64,000 bases of DNA from the NCBI GenBank assembly GCA_023078555.1, contig CM041202.1, forward strand, positions 2,414,022-2,478,021, in the 5' to 3' direction. Positions within the stretch are counted from its first letter, which is position 1. Each line of letters begins with the position of its first letter. Shown piece by piece: positions 1-11,999 of the stretch. The translations under genes were made by a program, and so were the position numbers. The notes under the pieces were generated by a model. The model made no database searches. It was not told where the DNA came from and was given only the letters and a program-made list of their open reading frames with translations. The DNA comes from Ulva prolifera (taxonomy: Eukaryota > Chlorophyta > Ulvophyceae > Ulvales > Ulvaceae).

Positions 1-405
1 TCTGTTAGCTGCTATGATCACTAGTCATACAGTACAGACTCCTGTCAATTGCCAGTCAAAGATGTTACAGAATAACTATGCCGTGTGTCTCACCTGTGGC
101 AATATGAGCTCTGTTAGCTGCTATGATCACTAGTCATACAGTACAGACTCCTGCACCACGTAGTACGCTCAGCACACTGTTCTCTGCTGTAGTCAGTAGA
201 CAGACACACACAAACAGCAAAGCATTCTCACCTGTCAATTGCCAGTCAAAGATGACCTGGAATTGATAGCTACGTCCTATATTCTGTGCTCTAGGCAGCC
301 GACCTACGGTCTGCCCGCAGACTCACAGCCAAATGCATGTGATCTGCTGCACTCGCGTTATAACAGCTACGACACGCTTGCACCAGGGGAGCTCTGCTTC
401 CCACA
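1..405 (-). repeat. copia-family LTR, solo or end of an off-window element
   Basis: This copy matches the left LTR of the copia element at 44918-45337 almost base for base, with roughly ten differences. It lacks only the first 15 bases, which lie outside the window, so its full length would be 420 bp. It ends in CCACA, the inverted match of the family start TGTGG. The sequence after 405 does not match the copia internal region, so this is either a solo LTR or the 5' LTR of an element extending left. It carries the same 109-bp internal duplication (59-bp core at about 105-163) as the left LTR at 45 kb. Confidence 0.9.
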
Positions 406-606
406 CTGTCCGTCTCACGTGTGCATGCAACACTAATAGAGGACAATCGTCAATGAGGCAGCCACTGCTGCACCTCACATTTGACTACAATATTAGCATG
501 ACTCATTCTCACAGCCCAGAGAAGTCTGTGCTGCCACACGTGTCCGTGATCTGGTCGTTGGAGCAGAGGCGGAGCGGCAGCGAGGCAGCTAGCTTGGCAG
601 AAGGGC

Positions 607-664
607 AGCTTGTCCATGGACTTGCAAACAAGGCAGGTAGCTTGTCCATGGACTTGCAAACAAG
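607..664. repeat. two-copy tandem repeat, 32-bp period
   Basis: A 26-bp unit beginning AGCTTGTCCATGG occurs at 607-632 and 639-664 without differences. Nothing else is recognisable between 406 and 1029. The open frames there have no paralogue, splice pattern or motif that would support coding. Confidence 0.8.
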
Positions 665-1029
665 GGCACACATAGCTGCACGTGCACACACCGCCCGGGG
701 CGCACACAGAATTAATTATTCTGAACGGCAGAGCCTTGAGGAGAGCCCGCGCGTTCCAGTCTCAAATGATTCGTATGATCAAGGCTAATCTGCAAACAGT
801 AGCTATCTCTGCAACACTGGTCTGGAACGCAGGACGGGGGCTCAGGGATCAGCCTGACTGCAGATGACGCTGCCACGACTGCGTGCCGTCTTGCCGTGGA
901 GCTCTATTCTTCGACTATAGTATACAAGCAGCAGACGTCTGCCATGTGGAGGCTGTGCATGTGAGCCTTCATAATGTCATGAGCCAGGCTGATGCGGGAG
1001 CTGCGCCTGCCCCTGGCTGCCCCTGCGCC

Positions 1030-1107
1030 AACCTACCCGCCTCTGCATGGCGCGGTGCGGCCCGCCTTGCTGCCTTTGTCCTTGTAACCTACCCGCCTCT
1101 GCATGGC
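1030..1107 (+). mobile_element. extremely 5'-truncated CTTGTAA-family retroposon with target duplication
   Basis: Only about 34 bp of element (1052-1085) is present: the family 3' end reading GCGGTGC...CCTTGT. It is flanked by a perfect 22-bp direct repeat, 1030-1051 and 1086-1107, containing CTACCCGCCTCTGCATGG. A short 3' end bounded by a long perfect duplication is the signature of target-primed reverse transcription. The two A bases at the right junction could belong to element or target. The same 3' end recurs at 12.2, 16.0 and 42.3 kb (+) and inverted at 13.2, 13.5, 16.3, 16.4 and 32.5 kb. Confidence 0.8.
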
Positions 1108-1516
1108 ATGCATGTATAATTGCATGCAGAGAGCGCCATGCGGGCATTGCACGACCACGCACACTCAGCACGCGCTGGCTTGCTTCGCGTTAACACAACG
1201 TTGTGCCGGTGCTGCTCGTTTGCTTGTTCTGTGGGGAGTGCTGCAGCACAGCGGCTGTGGCTCAGGCGCACTGTGCACATGCTGAGGTGATGGCCCTGGT
1301 CTTGAGCTTTAAAGATAAAATTTAGATAAAATTTTGCTGTCTCTGCGGTGCCACCTGCCTCTCTGAAGTTGATACAGTGAGCACAACTGTTAGGCAGCAC
1401 CCACACTGATGCACATTTGCACAGACCCCAACAGACACACCCAGACACACCCCACAATTGTTAATTGTTTACACCCCCCGACTCCGAGTGAGTCACACAT
1501 CCCCACACGGGCGGGC

Positions 1517-2200
1517 ATGTGATGTGCTACAAGGGCAAAGCCGGAGGGGCCGATAGCACCGCCAGGACAACAGCGAAGCACACGAACAGCCCAAAGCACG
1601 CGTGTCAGGAGAGCGGCGGCCACCTCGAATCCGCCCGAACTCAGGGCCAAGTCCTAGCAAGCACCCCCACACAGCACCCCGCCCCAGCCCGACAGGAACC
1701 CACGTGGTGCACTGAAGATGCACCCGTATACCCCCACACCCACGCACCCGTCCCCGCTCAGCCCCCCAACACACGCACCCCCGCGCCCGAACGCAATACG
1801 ACCCCGCCGTCCGCGCAGCCGCGGCTGCCCAAGCTGGCAGCCCGGCCGGCGCCGGCCCAATGCGCAAGCCACCGGTGGGCCCCGCTGCCGCCCCCCTTCC
1901 CCACCCCCAGACCTCAACTCTAGCCCCCTTCCGCAGCCGCCCCCCGCTGCACCCCTGTACCCGAACAGATCAGCCCTGAGCAGCGGAGCAACACGGCAGC
2001 GCCATCATCCGCCGACCCGCTCAGGACAGAGCACGCCCAAGGCCCAGCACCAACGGAACGTGTCCGCGCATCTGGTCACGCGGAAGAGGCGGCGCGCGCC
2101 GGCCAACAAAGCCGACGCCCGGGCAGGGAGGGAGGGGCGGGGATGCCGCAGGCGGCTCGCTGCTCAGGCCTGATGGCCTGTGAGCGGCGAGAGGTGGGCA
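1517..2200 (-). mobile_element. long CTTGTAA-family retroposon copy
   Basis: On the minus strand this segment ends in the family 3' end, seen on the plus strand as GTGCTACAAGGGCAAAG near 1517. It stays alignable for about 650 bp with the copy at 16413-17040, including shared blocks around CAACACGGCAGCGCC and GAGCGGCGAGAGGT. It is among the longest copies here. I see no reverse transcriptase motif in any frame, so it may be non-autonomous. Boundaries are approximate, and I could not delimit a target duplication. Confidence 0.55.
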
Positions 2201-2504
2201 TGTTTGCCACACAGTGCGTCACGCACGGTGTGTACGCGTCTGCGCGCTGTCGTGACGTGTGTTAGACCAAGCCGGACATGGACGAAGTCGGAGAGGCCGG
2301 TAGCACCACGCGCCAGTGCGACGAACCATCACGACAAAGGTCATTTAAATGGCTTTAAAGCCACCAGTGCACGTGCACGCATGACTCATCGGATGGTCGT
2401 GACGTGTGTGGCCGTCATGCTGTGCTGCCCAATCAAGGCCGGGTTCGATGTGGGTTTGCATTTGCATTTGTCGGTGGCGTTAACGATTGGTGTGAATGTG
2501 CGAT

Positions 2505-2542
2505 GCCCTGGTGGTGCTACTGGCCTCTCTGTATCCTTGTAA
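2505..2542 (+). repeat. fragment of CTTGTAA-family 3' end
   Basis: The segment reads GGTGGTGCTACTGGCCTCTCTGTATCCTTGTAAG, a diverged version of the family 3' terminus. A related inverted fragment lies near 2258-2312. Target duplications are not clear. Confidence 0.4.
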
Positions 2543-2572
2543 GATATCCACACACACAGAAACATGATCTGC

Positions 2573-2617
2573 TGTGATAGTCCAGTGGTAGAGCGGTCTT
2601 ATCACTGGACTATCACA
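2573..2617. repeat. 15-bp inverted repeat with tRNA D-arm-like sequence
   Basis: Arms 2573-2587 and 2603-2617 are perfect reverse complements around a 15-base loop. The left arm and loop contain TAGTCCAGTGGTAGAGCGG, which fits the tRNA D-arm and RNA polymerase III A-box pattern. No anticodon arm, T arm or acceptor stem follows, so this is not a tRNA gene. It may be a tRNA-derived fragment converted into a hairpin. Confidence 0.6.
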
Positions 2618-2874
2618 TCTGCCTTTTGCACACGCACTGACGAGCACAGCCCAGCCCCCTCACAGCCACAGCAGCCATGGTGATGGTGAGGCCAGTGTCA
2701 GGAAGGTAGTGTGGTCAGAGTGACTGGCCATACATGTCTTCGACATTCAGCGGATTAGCCCAACGGCAGTGGCGCGTTCGCTGCCTTATATTGATCAACA
2801 ATACCTCAGTAAGCACCCTTCGTCAAAATGTCTGCTCGCTTTTACCTCGCATCTTAACAGCCAGTACCTCAGGC

Positions 2875-3000
2875 GCAGCGTCGGGTCGTCGGGCCCGATC
2901 ATATGTAACAATTACGAGTGCATGTTCAGGTCTAATTTCTGGGTGGCAGCTGGGTGGCTAGCCCGGGAAATCTTAATGCTGTATCGCGATCCAACACTGC
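2875..3000. mobile_element. MITE-like element, TIR GCAGTGTTGGGTC family
   Basis: Degenerate terminal inverted repeats (2875-2887 and 2988-3000) flank a body that matches the copies at 6983-7085 and 30875-30977 around GGCCCGATCA and TTTCTGGGTGGCAG. It is the most diverged of the three copies in the window. Confidence 0.6.
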
Positions 3001-3540
3001 TCAGGAGTCTGAGGCTGAACCTGAACTCTGAGGCCGAAGGTGACTGTAGGGTTCTCCTCATGCAGATGCCTACACACAGGCTCGCTTCCCCCGTAGGTGC
3101 GAACTCCCTACCTGGTGTGGCCATCGTTCAGACGTGCGTGTGATCTCTGGGGCAGCATCCAGGTGCTGCGTGCACTGGTTGAATGCTCATCACAGCTGTA
3201 ACAGAAGAGAGAACAGGTGCAGACAAACACAGCGGAGATGTTCCAAATCGATGTTCACCCACCAGCACAGATGCCTACTGCATGATGCTCATGAAAGCCC
3301 TGTCAGCATGTGCACATTTGCACATTGTGAATATCACATATTTATGCACTTGAGAACAGCCTGCCCAGTGGAGATGACTGATCAGACAGGCCAGATCAGG
3401 TAACAGGTCCTCCTGCTGCCTGCTTTGCCGGAACTTACTACACTTCCACTGGCATGCATGGTGCAGAGTGATGTTGGCACGCCTGCACAGCTGCCGCTGC
3501 TGGTGGCCACACTGCTGATGCACGCTGATGGAATGTGGGC
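3001..3540. repeat. diverged dispersed repeat, partner at 14070-14640
   Basis: This stretch and 14070-14640 are collinear over about 550 bp at moderate identity. Shared landmarks are GTGCGAACTC, CAGCATGTGCACAT and AGGTCCTCCTGCT. No frame stays open and similar in both copies, so I read it as an old repeat or a decayed paralogue rather than a gene. Confidence 0.5.
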
Positions 3541-6234
3541 CATTGAAAGAGCTTGAGGTCTGCCCCCCTACTGTAGTGTAGCTGTGGTAGATAATTAAAA
3601 ATTATCAAATTCCCATGCCGCCTGCTCTGATTGCATGTTGAATCAGAATGAGACTGCATGTTCGGTGTCAAAACACGAATCTTCCAGCGTGCATGCCATC
3701 AGTGATCAGCCAACGTTGACGAGGCCTTGGGGCCTGCAATGCATACTATGCATTGCATAGGCCGAGCGTTCCGGGGGTGAATTCCCCCGTTAGCTCGCAT
3801 GCGTTTCTCGCCGGCCTATCGTAATCGCACATCAGACAATCGGGCTAGCTTCGGCATGCGCCGTGAAGCCCGACGTCGCTAGCACATATATGCAGAGCGT
3901 CAGGGACATCCTCTAGCTGTACTGCTTGAACACCACGACATCAACTGTGACGGCTATGCGCTTGCGTCAACTGTCGGGCAGCTGAACTCTACTGCCGCAT
4001 AAGTGCATCGAGTTCGATTCCAAACCAGCAGGTCAGGGACAAACTTCGGAAGCCACAGTCTCCGGGACCCTTGTACGTTGGAACACTTTCCTCGGCAGAA
4101 GCTATCATCCTTTTTGAGGTTTAGGTGAGCCCTCTGATTCTGATTCGGTCTTGATTGCATTGCAGTTGGACGGTGAACTTTGTGCTTACAATTGTGCTGT
4201 ATCATCTGGCTCCAGCGCTGCCACGGCGTTGATCCAGAACACACACACACCCCCCCCACCATCCGCAATGCGTCAGCGCGCAAGCTGGCGTTTAGAAACT
4301 TTTCGGGTGCCGCACGTACGTGCGTACGCGTAGCTTTGCTCACAGCACGCCTTTGCCGGTGTATCGCGTCACACGCGCTTTTGTGATATCCGTCTTTTGT
4401 GATATACGTCACACGCGCTTGATCCACCAACACGCAATGGGGACAGATTGATATGCTCGCTGGTTTTTAAGCATATGCACGTGCATCGTGGGATTCTCTC
4501 CGCAGTTGGTGATGCTATGTACGGGTCTAGGCCATGCTGCGAGCCGGCCCGGCGTGCTGCTCGCTCTCAGCTCGAGGGGTGGCGACGAAACGATGTGACC
4601 GCGCGACACGATCTCCAGGAGCGCGCGTGACGCATGCAATGCATATGCCGGTCGTGTCCATGTGTGATGACTGCGCCCGCATTCGCTGAGTTGAGGATAC
4701 TCGCGCGCAGCACGATCGCGTCGGGGTGCAGATTTTACAGCATGTGATTCGGCAGAGAGCGTCATTATCGTGTTTATGTGCCCGCCCGGGCGCTGCTGCG
4801 CTGCCAAACTTGCATCGAGGTCGTGCTCCAGCACGAAGAGAGCTGTTCGACTGTGGGAATGGTGCGGTAGCTTCGTGGCTTAAGCGACGCGGCGGCGCGT
4901 GCATACTAGCGCAAGCTGCCGATGCATCGCGATGGAAGATTTCTCAGCATGTCGTAAGGTCGGCATTTCAGGCTCTCAGCCGCTCGCACCTGTGAATCCA
5001 GATTCATGCAGCTGAGAATTTAAAAGTTGAAAAGGAAAGAAGCAGCCGTGTTAAAGGTTCTCGCTAATAACCTGCTCAATTGCACCGTGGTTCTCTAGGA
5101 TATATATATATGGATATATATCTGACGCCGTTGCCAAGTGAGAGGTTTGCGCCAAAGTTTCGTTCATGCTCTATGCATGCGGTTCAACGGGAGTAAAGAA
5201 CTCGATTTTTTTATGCATATGCATATCCCGCAACACTACTAGCAGATGATGTCGCATGCGACAGCCAGCTGAATGCATATACTGTGGTTCGGTTCGTGAC
5301 TGCATGCCCAATCCAATGATCGATATCGTCCCGGGGCCCCGTCACCACGATCAACTTCACAGCAGGCCCGGTGCGCATGGCGCCATGCGTCTACATCGAC
5401 CATCGTGATTGTGACATTGTGATTCGAATTCGCATCGAGCCCTGCTCGCTGCTGTCACCACCCTGGCTCGCTACGCATGATTGGCGCATGCATGTCACGT
5501 GCACGGTGACGCTGACTCCGTAAGATTTCTCTTGCGTTCACGAGCTTTGATTTGTAGTGGCCTGGTGTAAATGGTCGGATCAAACGTTACCATTGCATTG
5601 CCTGGTGGTCCACTCAGTACCACAGGCTGTGATGCTGTAGCACTGCCAGAGGAGCTCCGCCGTGCACTGCATTGGCAATGGCCATCGAGTTTTGTAAATA
5701 TGCAATCATGATCGCCATCGAGTTCTGCAGTCCACTCACAATGGATTCGCGAGCTGCTGGGAATTGCTGTGCAGACAGCTGCCAATGCTGGATGCATACA
5801 ACTTCACAGCCTACACCTGATCATCACTTCAAGTTCAGGCATGCCGAATTGACAACGGCCATGCCTGAACTTTGACAACGGCCATGCCTGTACAGTGTGT
5901 GTAAAATACTTACATATGGAACTTCAGAAGAGATTCTTGTGTGGTGTTTGTCAGTATATAACAACAATGTACCTGTTTACTCAACAACAATATTCGTTCA
6001 AGCGATTGCCCGCCACAGTCACTGTATGGACACATGACGTGTCAGTGTCAGACAAGAGTCTGCAATACTATATATGTCTTAAGTGCACAATATTCGATGT
6101 ATCATGACCCCCATCCCCTTGAGCATCGACCCCAGGAGCCACCGATCGCCCGCTGCCTCACTCCACTATCACATGATGATCGCATGCAGGAGCTACATAC
6201 CTTGATTTTGTTGAGGAGAGTTCAGGTGAGGACC
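3541..6234. other. no supported gene; small repeats only
   Basis: Open frames here are short, overlapping on both strands, and lack paralogues or splice patterns. At 5831-5872 there is a hairpin with 13-bp arms (AAGTTCAGGCATG). The 19-bp sequence TTGACAACGGCCATGCCTG occurs twice, at 5849-5867 and 5872-5890. At 5099-5123 there is an AT dinucleotide tract. From about 4300 to 5480 the sequence is richer in CpG and poorer in CA/TG repeats than its surroundings. Confidence 0.5.
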
Positions 6235-9200
6235 ATGGGCTTCTTGCAAAACGCCATCCCCGCGCTGTGCGCTGCGGGCCTGCTCTCGACGGCAGCCGCC
6301 AGTGCGCTCCCTCAGCCCGTGACGATCATGCATGCATATGACTCAGCTCGGAGCTGAGCAGCGACAACCGCACTCAGGCTGATAACTTGTTTGAGATGAA
6401 GTCGGCGTGCACTGTCCGCAGCCCAGAGATAGATGGTTCAACAGATGTGCCAGTGGGAGCAAGTCCACACATGTACACGCAGTGCCATGTTTCACATGCA
6501 TGCTTAAGCATATGTCTGGCACAGCAGAAATTCGATGTGCATTGCAGTGACCTCAACAATTGTGCCACTTCTGACACCTGTGCTATCCGGCCGGCGGGGC
6601 CCCAGGGTTATAGAGGTGCTCATAGCTTAGTACTGAGATGACACTCGCGATCGTGTGTGACCCCCTTTAAATATTTTACCTGAAAGGCGAGATCGATTGA
6701 GGGAGTGCGAGATCGATCGAATTAGATCCCCCCCGCCCCGCCCCCCCCTCCTCCCCCTGCCCCAAGGCTGAAGCCAGGTCTGTGCTGCAGATTTGAACAA
6801 TGTGGACAGCGTCGCGCGCTGCAGCATTCAGCTCAGCTCTGGCGGCACCTCGGACTCGTTGTCCGCAACGGCTATTGCAGGTTTGGGACCCGCCCTTCCA
6901 ACCCTGCTGGCCTGCTCCTCGGAGTCGCGGGCCACTCCAATATTGAGACTACATTCATGCTCCGTCGAATGTCCCCTGCCTGACGTGTTGGGTCGTCAGG
7001 CCCGATCACATGTAACAATTCCGAATATTCAGGTCTAGTTTCTGGGTGGCAGACCTGGAAATGCTGCAAAGCGACCCAACAATGCCTGCCCGGTCCCTGC
7101 AGGCATCTTCAGCATATGTCTGTGTGATTGATCACGCGTACGTAATGTATTGTATGTATCAAATGCATGGCCAGTGGGAGGCTGGACTGGGTGGCGGCGT
7201 ACCTGACGACATCGTGCGTGCTGCAGCGGCGACTGCGACTGCTGATCTGCTGTGCAACGGCACAAGCGTGGACGTCAATGCCAGCGCCTTTGCACAGGCG
7301 GAGGCGATTGCGTTTGCGGCTGCAGAAGCGGTCGCGCTGGTGTCTGTGGACTGCTACAGCTGTAAGCATCCCCCCCCCCCCCCCCCCCCCCCCCCCCGCC
7401 TTTGCTCCGCATCCATGGAAGCTGCAGCTTTCATACATAGCTGCACTGCTTTTCCAGGCCTTCCTCTGTCCGTTCCGGATCTGTTGCCGGACTGTTCACG
7501 GGGTACAACTAAGAATGCTTCTGATTTTGTGACAGTGAGCCGCTGTGGAGCAGGCAGTATCTCGTTGGATATCGATGTGGCTGCTGAGTATGCTGCCTGC
7601 GTACTCCCAGGCGTACACGTGTTCCTGTGATCATGCATCTCTGCCCATGATCCTGGACATCTGGAGGACAGTTCCACTAGTACTTGCAATTATAATTAAT
7701 TAATTGTGCCAGGTTAACCCTCCCCCGCGCAGCAGATTACAGCAGCTAGGCGGTGGGTACTTTTGTTGCCAGAATTCTGATTCGAACCGCAAGCATGCTT
7801 GTTTGCAAGCAATCAAGACTGAATCAAACGCAAATGGAGGCGCAGTTGTGACGTGCGGCCGATGCATGCAGCTGGCAACTCGCGCTTCACCGTCGACGGC
7901 CTGTCCATCGCGCAGGCACGCGCCGAGGCATACGCCGAGGCGTACGTCTCTGCGACCGCGTCTGCATCCGTCTGCAGCCCGAACTTCAACTGTACCGCCG
8001 TGGCGTCGTTCGTCGGGTCGGCGTTCCAGGCCATCTTTGCGGAGGCCGTCGCGCGGGCTGAGGTCACCCTGGACCAGGACTCCCCAGACACTTCCGTCAC
8101 GGCCTTCTCGCAGAATGTCACCAATGTGACTGCATCAGTCTGGGCTGTGGTGCGGCCTCTGCTCGGCGCGTATACGCTCCGCATTTGTTCGGCGGGCGTC
8201 CAGCGCATATACATATCTCCCGGACACCAGGTTTTGGTTGGAGTGGGTTGCGTGCAGGGGCAAGCACGCAGCGGCTGCGACTGTGAATCTGCAGGGCAGC
8301 TGTGCCGCCACCGCGCAACCCTAGCACTACCACTCCTTGAATCAAGGTCTCTCTGTGTCCGAGACTGCATGCCCAAGCTCCGCCTTGATACATATGTTCC
8401 GTGTGGTACATAGTTGTTCCAGGCCGCCAACACACCAAGGTGTGCACAGCCGCGGCCGCGGTTCTCAAAGCCGGGGTGGTGCAGGCTCTCGCCGACGCGC
8501 AAGCAAGTGTTGCGGACGGCTGCGACCTCGATCTGGTCGGCCTCGGCGCCGCCGGCGACAGCGGAATCTTCTGCGCCGTCGAATTGGCTACGGAGGACAA
8601 CAGCACCGTCGAGGACGCGACGGTGGAGGTCGCCGTCGACGCCGTCGCCGTCTCGGGCTGCAACGGCTCCGCGCAGAACATCACGGCAGAGGACGGAGAG
8701 GTGCGGGGCTGTGATATGCGCTGTGTGCTGCGTGCCCAGAGTGGGCATGCTGTGCTGCATGCGATAGTCAGATCGTGGCACATACACATGCATGAGCATG
8801 TGTACCGATAAGGGGGCAGATCTAGAGTGAAAGCCCTGATTTTTGTACAGGCGCTCGCGTCGGCGATCGCGTCAGTCATCGCCGAGATCTCGGCCTTCTG
8901 TGACACCACCGGCAACGGCTCAATCTGCGTCACTGGAGAAGCCAACGTTTCGGCTGCCGCGGAGGTGTGCCCCCTTGAGCCAGTTTCTCTTCTGAACCAT
9001 GAGCTTCGTTCATGCCCGCATGCATACTATAGTGTGTGCTGTCAGCAACACGCAGCCCAAGGTTGCACGCTTCCGAAGAGTCTTCATATGGTGCGGACTT
9101 TGCACACATGACCCGCATGCGTATGACCAGAGCTTGGGACCTGGCGTACAAGCGGTCTCGAGTGCCGGTGCTGCTGACGCGACTGGACAGCGCGGTCGGT

Positions 9201-10912
9201 TACGAAAAGATGGCTTCCAACACCCAGACGCTGGTGGGTTATGCCCAAAAAGTCAACAGAACATGCACGTTCCTGCTCTGCAGCAGCGACAGGGTGCTGT
9301 TTTCAATCACCTACCATCGATGCAATAATCCACCTCACTGGACTGCACAATCCTTGCATACACCCTTCAGCGCTTTCTGGACCAAAACCCCCCCAAGATA
9401 CAACCAGGTGGCAGCTGAAGCACCGCTGCGCTTGCAGGCGACTGCAGCCGCATTCGCCCGGGCATTCCTCAACGCGTCTAGCACATGCGAGAACACGCTG
9501 TGTGAGACATCTGTCGAGGTCGTGACAGAGGCCGTCACCAGCGTCAGCGCGGAGGCTGCCGCCAGGCTCCTCGTCGAAGAGTGTGCTGGTGCGCTATGCC
9601 CCCCCCCCCCCCCCCCCCCTTTTTATATAAAACAAGCATGCTATCGGCAATCATTTCCTCCGCAGCCCCCCCTTCATTGCACCCTGGGAGTTCCTGCGCC
9701 TTGGCAATCGGATGTCCCTGCTGTCCTGCGCTTTTTTTGTGCTGTGCTTTGTGCTGTGATGTGTGGCACGTCACCAGCTGCTGACCCCCGGCAGCAGCTG
9801 GGCTGCGGCCCAACAAATTGTGCGGCTAGGAATCTGGGCAGAAACTGGGCATTTTCCCAAGCACACTGTGCTGGCAGGTCTTGAACAGGCAGGTACGCGT
9901 GTTCACATCAAGAGGATCTGCCAGCTGCCGTGAAACCAACGATATGCACGCTAGCTTGAAGCGCAGTGTCGAGTGTGCAGATGGCGGTGGTACGATCAAT
10001 GTCAATGAGTTCGCGTCGGACTTTGTGGCCAACACATCCTCTGCTTTCGCAAGCATCATTGCCAATGTGCGCCCCTTCCTGAGCTTTGCTCTTGTCATGT
10101 TGGTCCCCACCGGCGATGCAGGAGTTGTCAATGTTAACGTTGCAACGGGTGTCTTCACGTGCACACATGGTGGTTCAATTACTGTTTCATGCATACAAGT
10201 GCAGCAAGAGCATGCAATGTGTGGACGCATAACGTGACGGTGGCGGTGGCATGTGCCCGTGCTGCATTTGAGCCTGAGCCTGACCTGGTGGACGTTCCCT
10301 GCACTCCGACCGTGCACCGTGGCATCTGTTCTTCGTACGTTCTACGCAGATGTTTCCAGACATTTGTCCCACTTTGCAGGCCACTGTCGTCGGCGGGGTG
10401 TGCTTCATCGATGTGAACATCACAGCCGCCACTACGATCATCCCTCCAGTGGTCCCAATGATGCCCCCCCCTCCCCCTCCCCCCCCAATGATGATGTCTC
10501 CCCCTCCCCCTCCCCCTCCCCCCCCAATGATGATGCCCCCCCCTCCCCCTCCCCCCCCAATGATGATGTCTCCCCCTCCCCCTCCCCCTCCCCCCCCAAT
10601 GATGATGCCCCCCCCTCCCCCTCCCCCCCCAGTGATGCCGCCACCCCCCCTCCCCCTCCCCCCATGATGGACAACGACACCATCGTCTGCCCGAACGGCA
10701 CAGAGTGCGTCCGCAACAACCGCCAGTGCGCGGGCGAGGACTTTGAGTTCGCAAGGCCATGCTGCAGCGATAACTACCTCTGTGTGCGCCGCAACAACCT
10801 GTTCTCTCAATGCCGCCTCAACGGCGTGCCGGGGCTCGTCAGCTGGGAGGGATCCATCCTGCCCTGCGGCGCGCCCAGCGACATCTCCGCTGATGACCTC
10901 CCGGCCCCATAG
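6235..10912 (+). CDS. gene D: secreted Ala-rich, Pro-rich protein with CBM1-like C-terminus (frameshifted)
   Basis: I assembled nine exons by comparison with paralogue E: 6235-6301, 6791-6880, 7227-7361, 7872-8146, 8485-8700, 8851-8964, 9438-9588, 9981-10066 and 10380-10912. Exon 1 encodes a signal peptide of about 22 residues (MGFLQNAIPALCAAG...). Exons 2-8 encode Ala-rich, probably helical segments with regularly spaced Cys and many N-glycosylation sequons. Exon 9 encodes a Pro-rich rod with Met clusters, then a Cys module (QCAGEDF..CCS..YLCVRRN..FSQC) whose spacing resembles the fungal-type cellulose-binding module CBM1. Donors are mainly GTGYGC. The Pro-rich frame ends at a stop at 10665-10667, while the Cys module lies in another frame; one added base in the C run near 10634-10640 would join them. 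This is a real slippage mutation or a sequencing error. A cell-wall or matrix glycoprotein is inferred. Confidence 0.75.
6983..7085. mobile_element. MITE-like element in intron 2 of gene D
   Basis: TGTTGGGTCG at 6986-6995 and CGACCCAACA at 7072-7081 form terminal inverted repeats. The body matches the copy at 30875-30977 closely. It lies inside intron 2 (6881-7226) of gene D. I see no convincing target duplication. Confidence 0.65.
7370..7397. repeat. poly(C) tract just after a 5' splice site
   Basis: 28 consecutive C residues begin eight bases after the donor GTAAGC of gene D intron 3 (donor at 7362). Confidence 0.95.
9599..9619. repeat. poly(C) tract just after a 5' splice site
   Basis: About 21 consecutive C residues begin ten bases after the donor GTGCGC of gene D intron 7 (donor at 9589). 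Confidence 0.95.
10457..10662 (+). repeat. Pro/Met-rich coding minisatellite in gene D
   Basis: Runs of CCCCCT/CCC alternate with CAATGATGATG blocks, coding for Pro stretches separated by Met-Met-Met-Ser or Met-Met-Met. The unit pair is about 75 bp and repeats twice. This tract contains the frameshift that separates the rod from the Cys module. Confidence 0.85.
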
Positions 10913-11625
10913 GCCAGCCCCACCGGCTGGCCTTCCTTAGCTTTGCAGCTGGTGCTTGTAGCCCAGCCTTGAACTACAAGTTCAGGCTTAAACTTCTGGC
11001 GCTATGCAGCACAGTCCAGGGCCACGCTGTCCCCATGCCAAGTGTGTGAGACGTTGATACCTGCGTGCTGCCATGGCTTGCAGCGGTGCTTTTCAGAGTG
11101 GATTATATGACAATATTTGAGCAGATTGCTGGTCAAGTCGCATGGTCGAGCGTATGGGCGGGCTAGCTATAGGGTCCTGTGAGAATTGGGTCAGCGCCGG
11201 GGCTTGTGTTTTTTTCTCTCGCCATGCATGGGTTTCCATGTGTTGCAGGCAGCTGTGTGACTATCGCGATTGCCATTCGCAAAGGAGATGGTGTATATAT
11301 GTCGTGGCATGAGAGTTTGCTGCCTGAGTTTTGGCCATTGTTTGCCGACAGTGTACTGTAATTCTTCCCATGGCGAGCATTTGTGACGTTGTCTACGAAG
11401 CTTGTCTGCAACATGCGCATCAGTCGGGATGTAGTTAGCACGAGCTGAGCGGGTTGCCTGAGTCATTGCAGTGCGGGTGTGAGTGCTTGATGACATCGGT
11501 GGACCGTCAGTGAGCAGAGCACATTTCCCATGCTGCGTGTGCAGCATGCATGCTCCTCCTGTTTTGCTGAAGCCTACACTCGAAACGGTAGATGGCGAGC
11601 CTAGGCCAACCTGCCCCTGCGTGCT
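10913..11625. other. intergenic, nothing recognised
   Basis: Downstream of gene D I see no gene, repeat family or RNA. No TGTAA poly(A) signal is obvious in the first 150 bases after the stop. Confidence 0.4.
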
Positions 11626-11692
11626 TGCCATGGTACTGTGCATGCACAGTACCATGGCAGCACAGACTGTGCTGCGCAGCACAGTCTGTGCT
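11626..11692. repeat. two abutting 34-bp perfect palindromes
   Basis: 11626-11659 (TGCCATGGTACTGTGCA and its exact complement) and 11659-11692 (AGCACAGACTGTGCTGC and its exact complement) are perfect, loopless palindromes sharing one base. Each could extrude as a cruciform. Confidence 0.95.
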
Positions 11693-11999
11693 TCCTCCGA
11701 GTAGACACAGCAAGCGGAGCACCCATGGAACACACAGCATTTAAGGAAGCTTCCGACACACCGCGGCAGCTGCAGCACTCTGACAGTACATGTGCCAGCG
11801 ACATCAGCGCACAATACATCTACCCGATAAACAGGTCTGACATTGGTGAAGCACCAGCGCTCTGATTCTTCACGTGGCACACATGGTCTGCACGATCGGG
11901 GGCGGCCCCTAGGGGCCAGCTGGCAGTCGGGCGGCTCGGAGAGGTGGCCTCGTGCGGCGCCTCATGGGGCGCGGCTCTGTCGTGCGGGGACAAGCGTTA

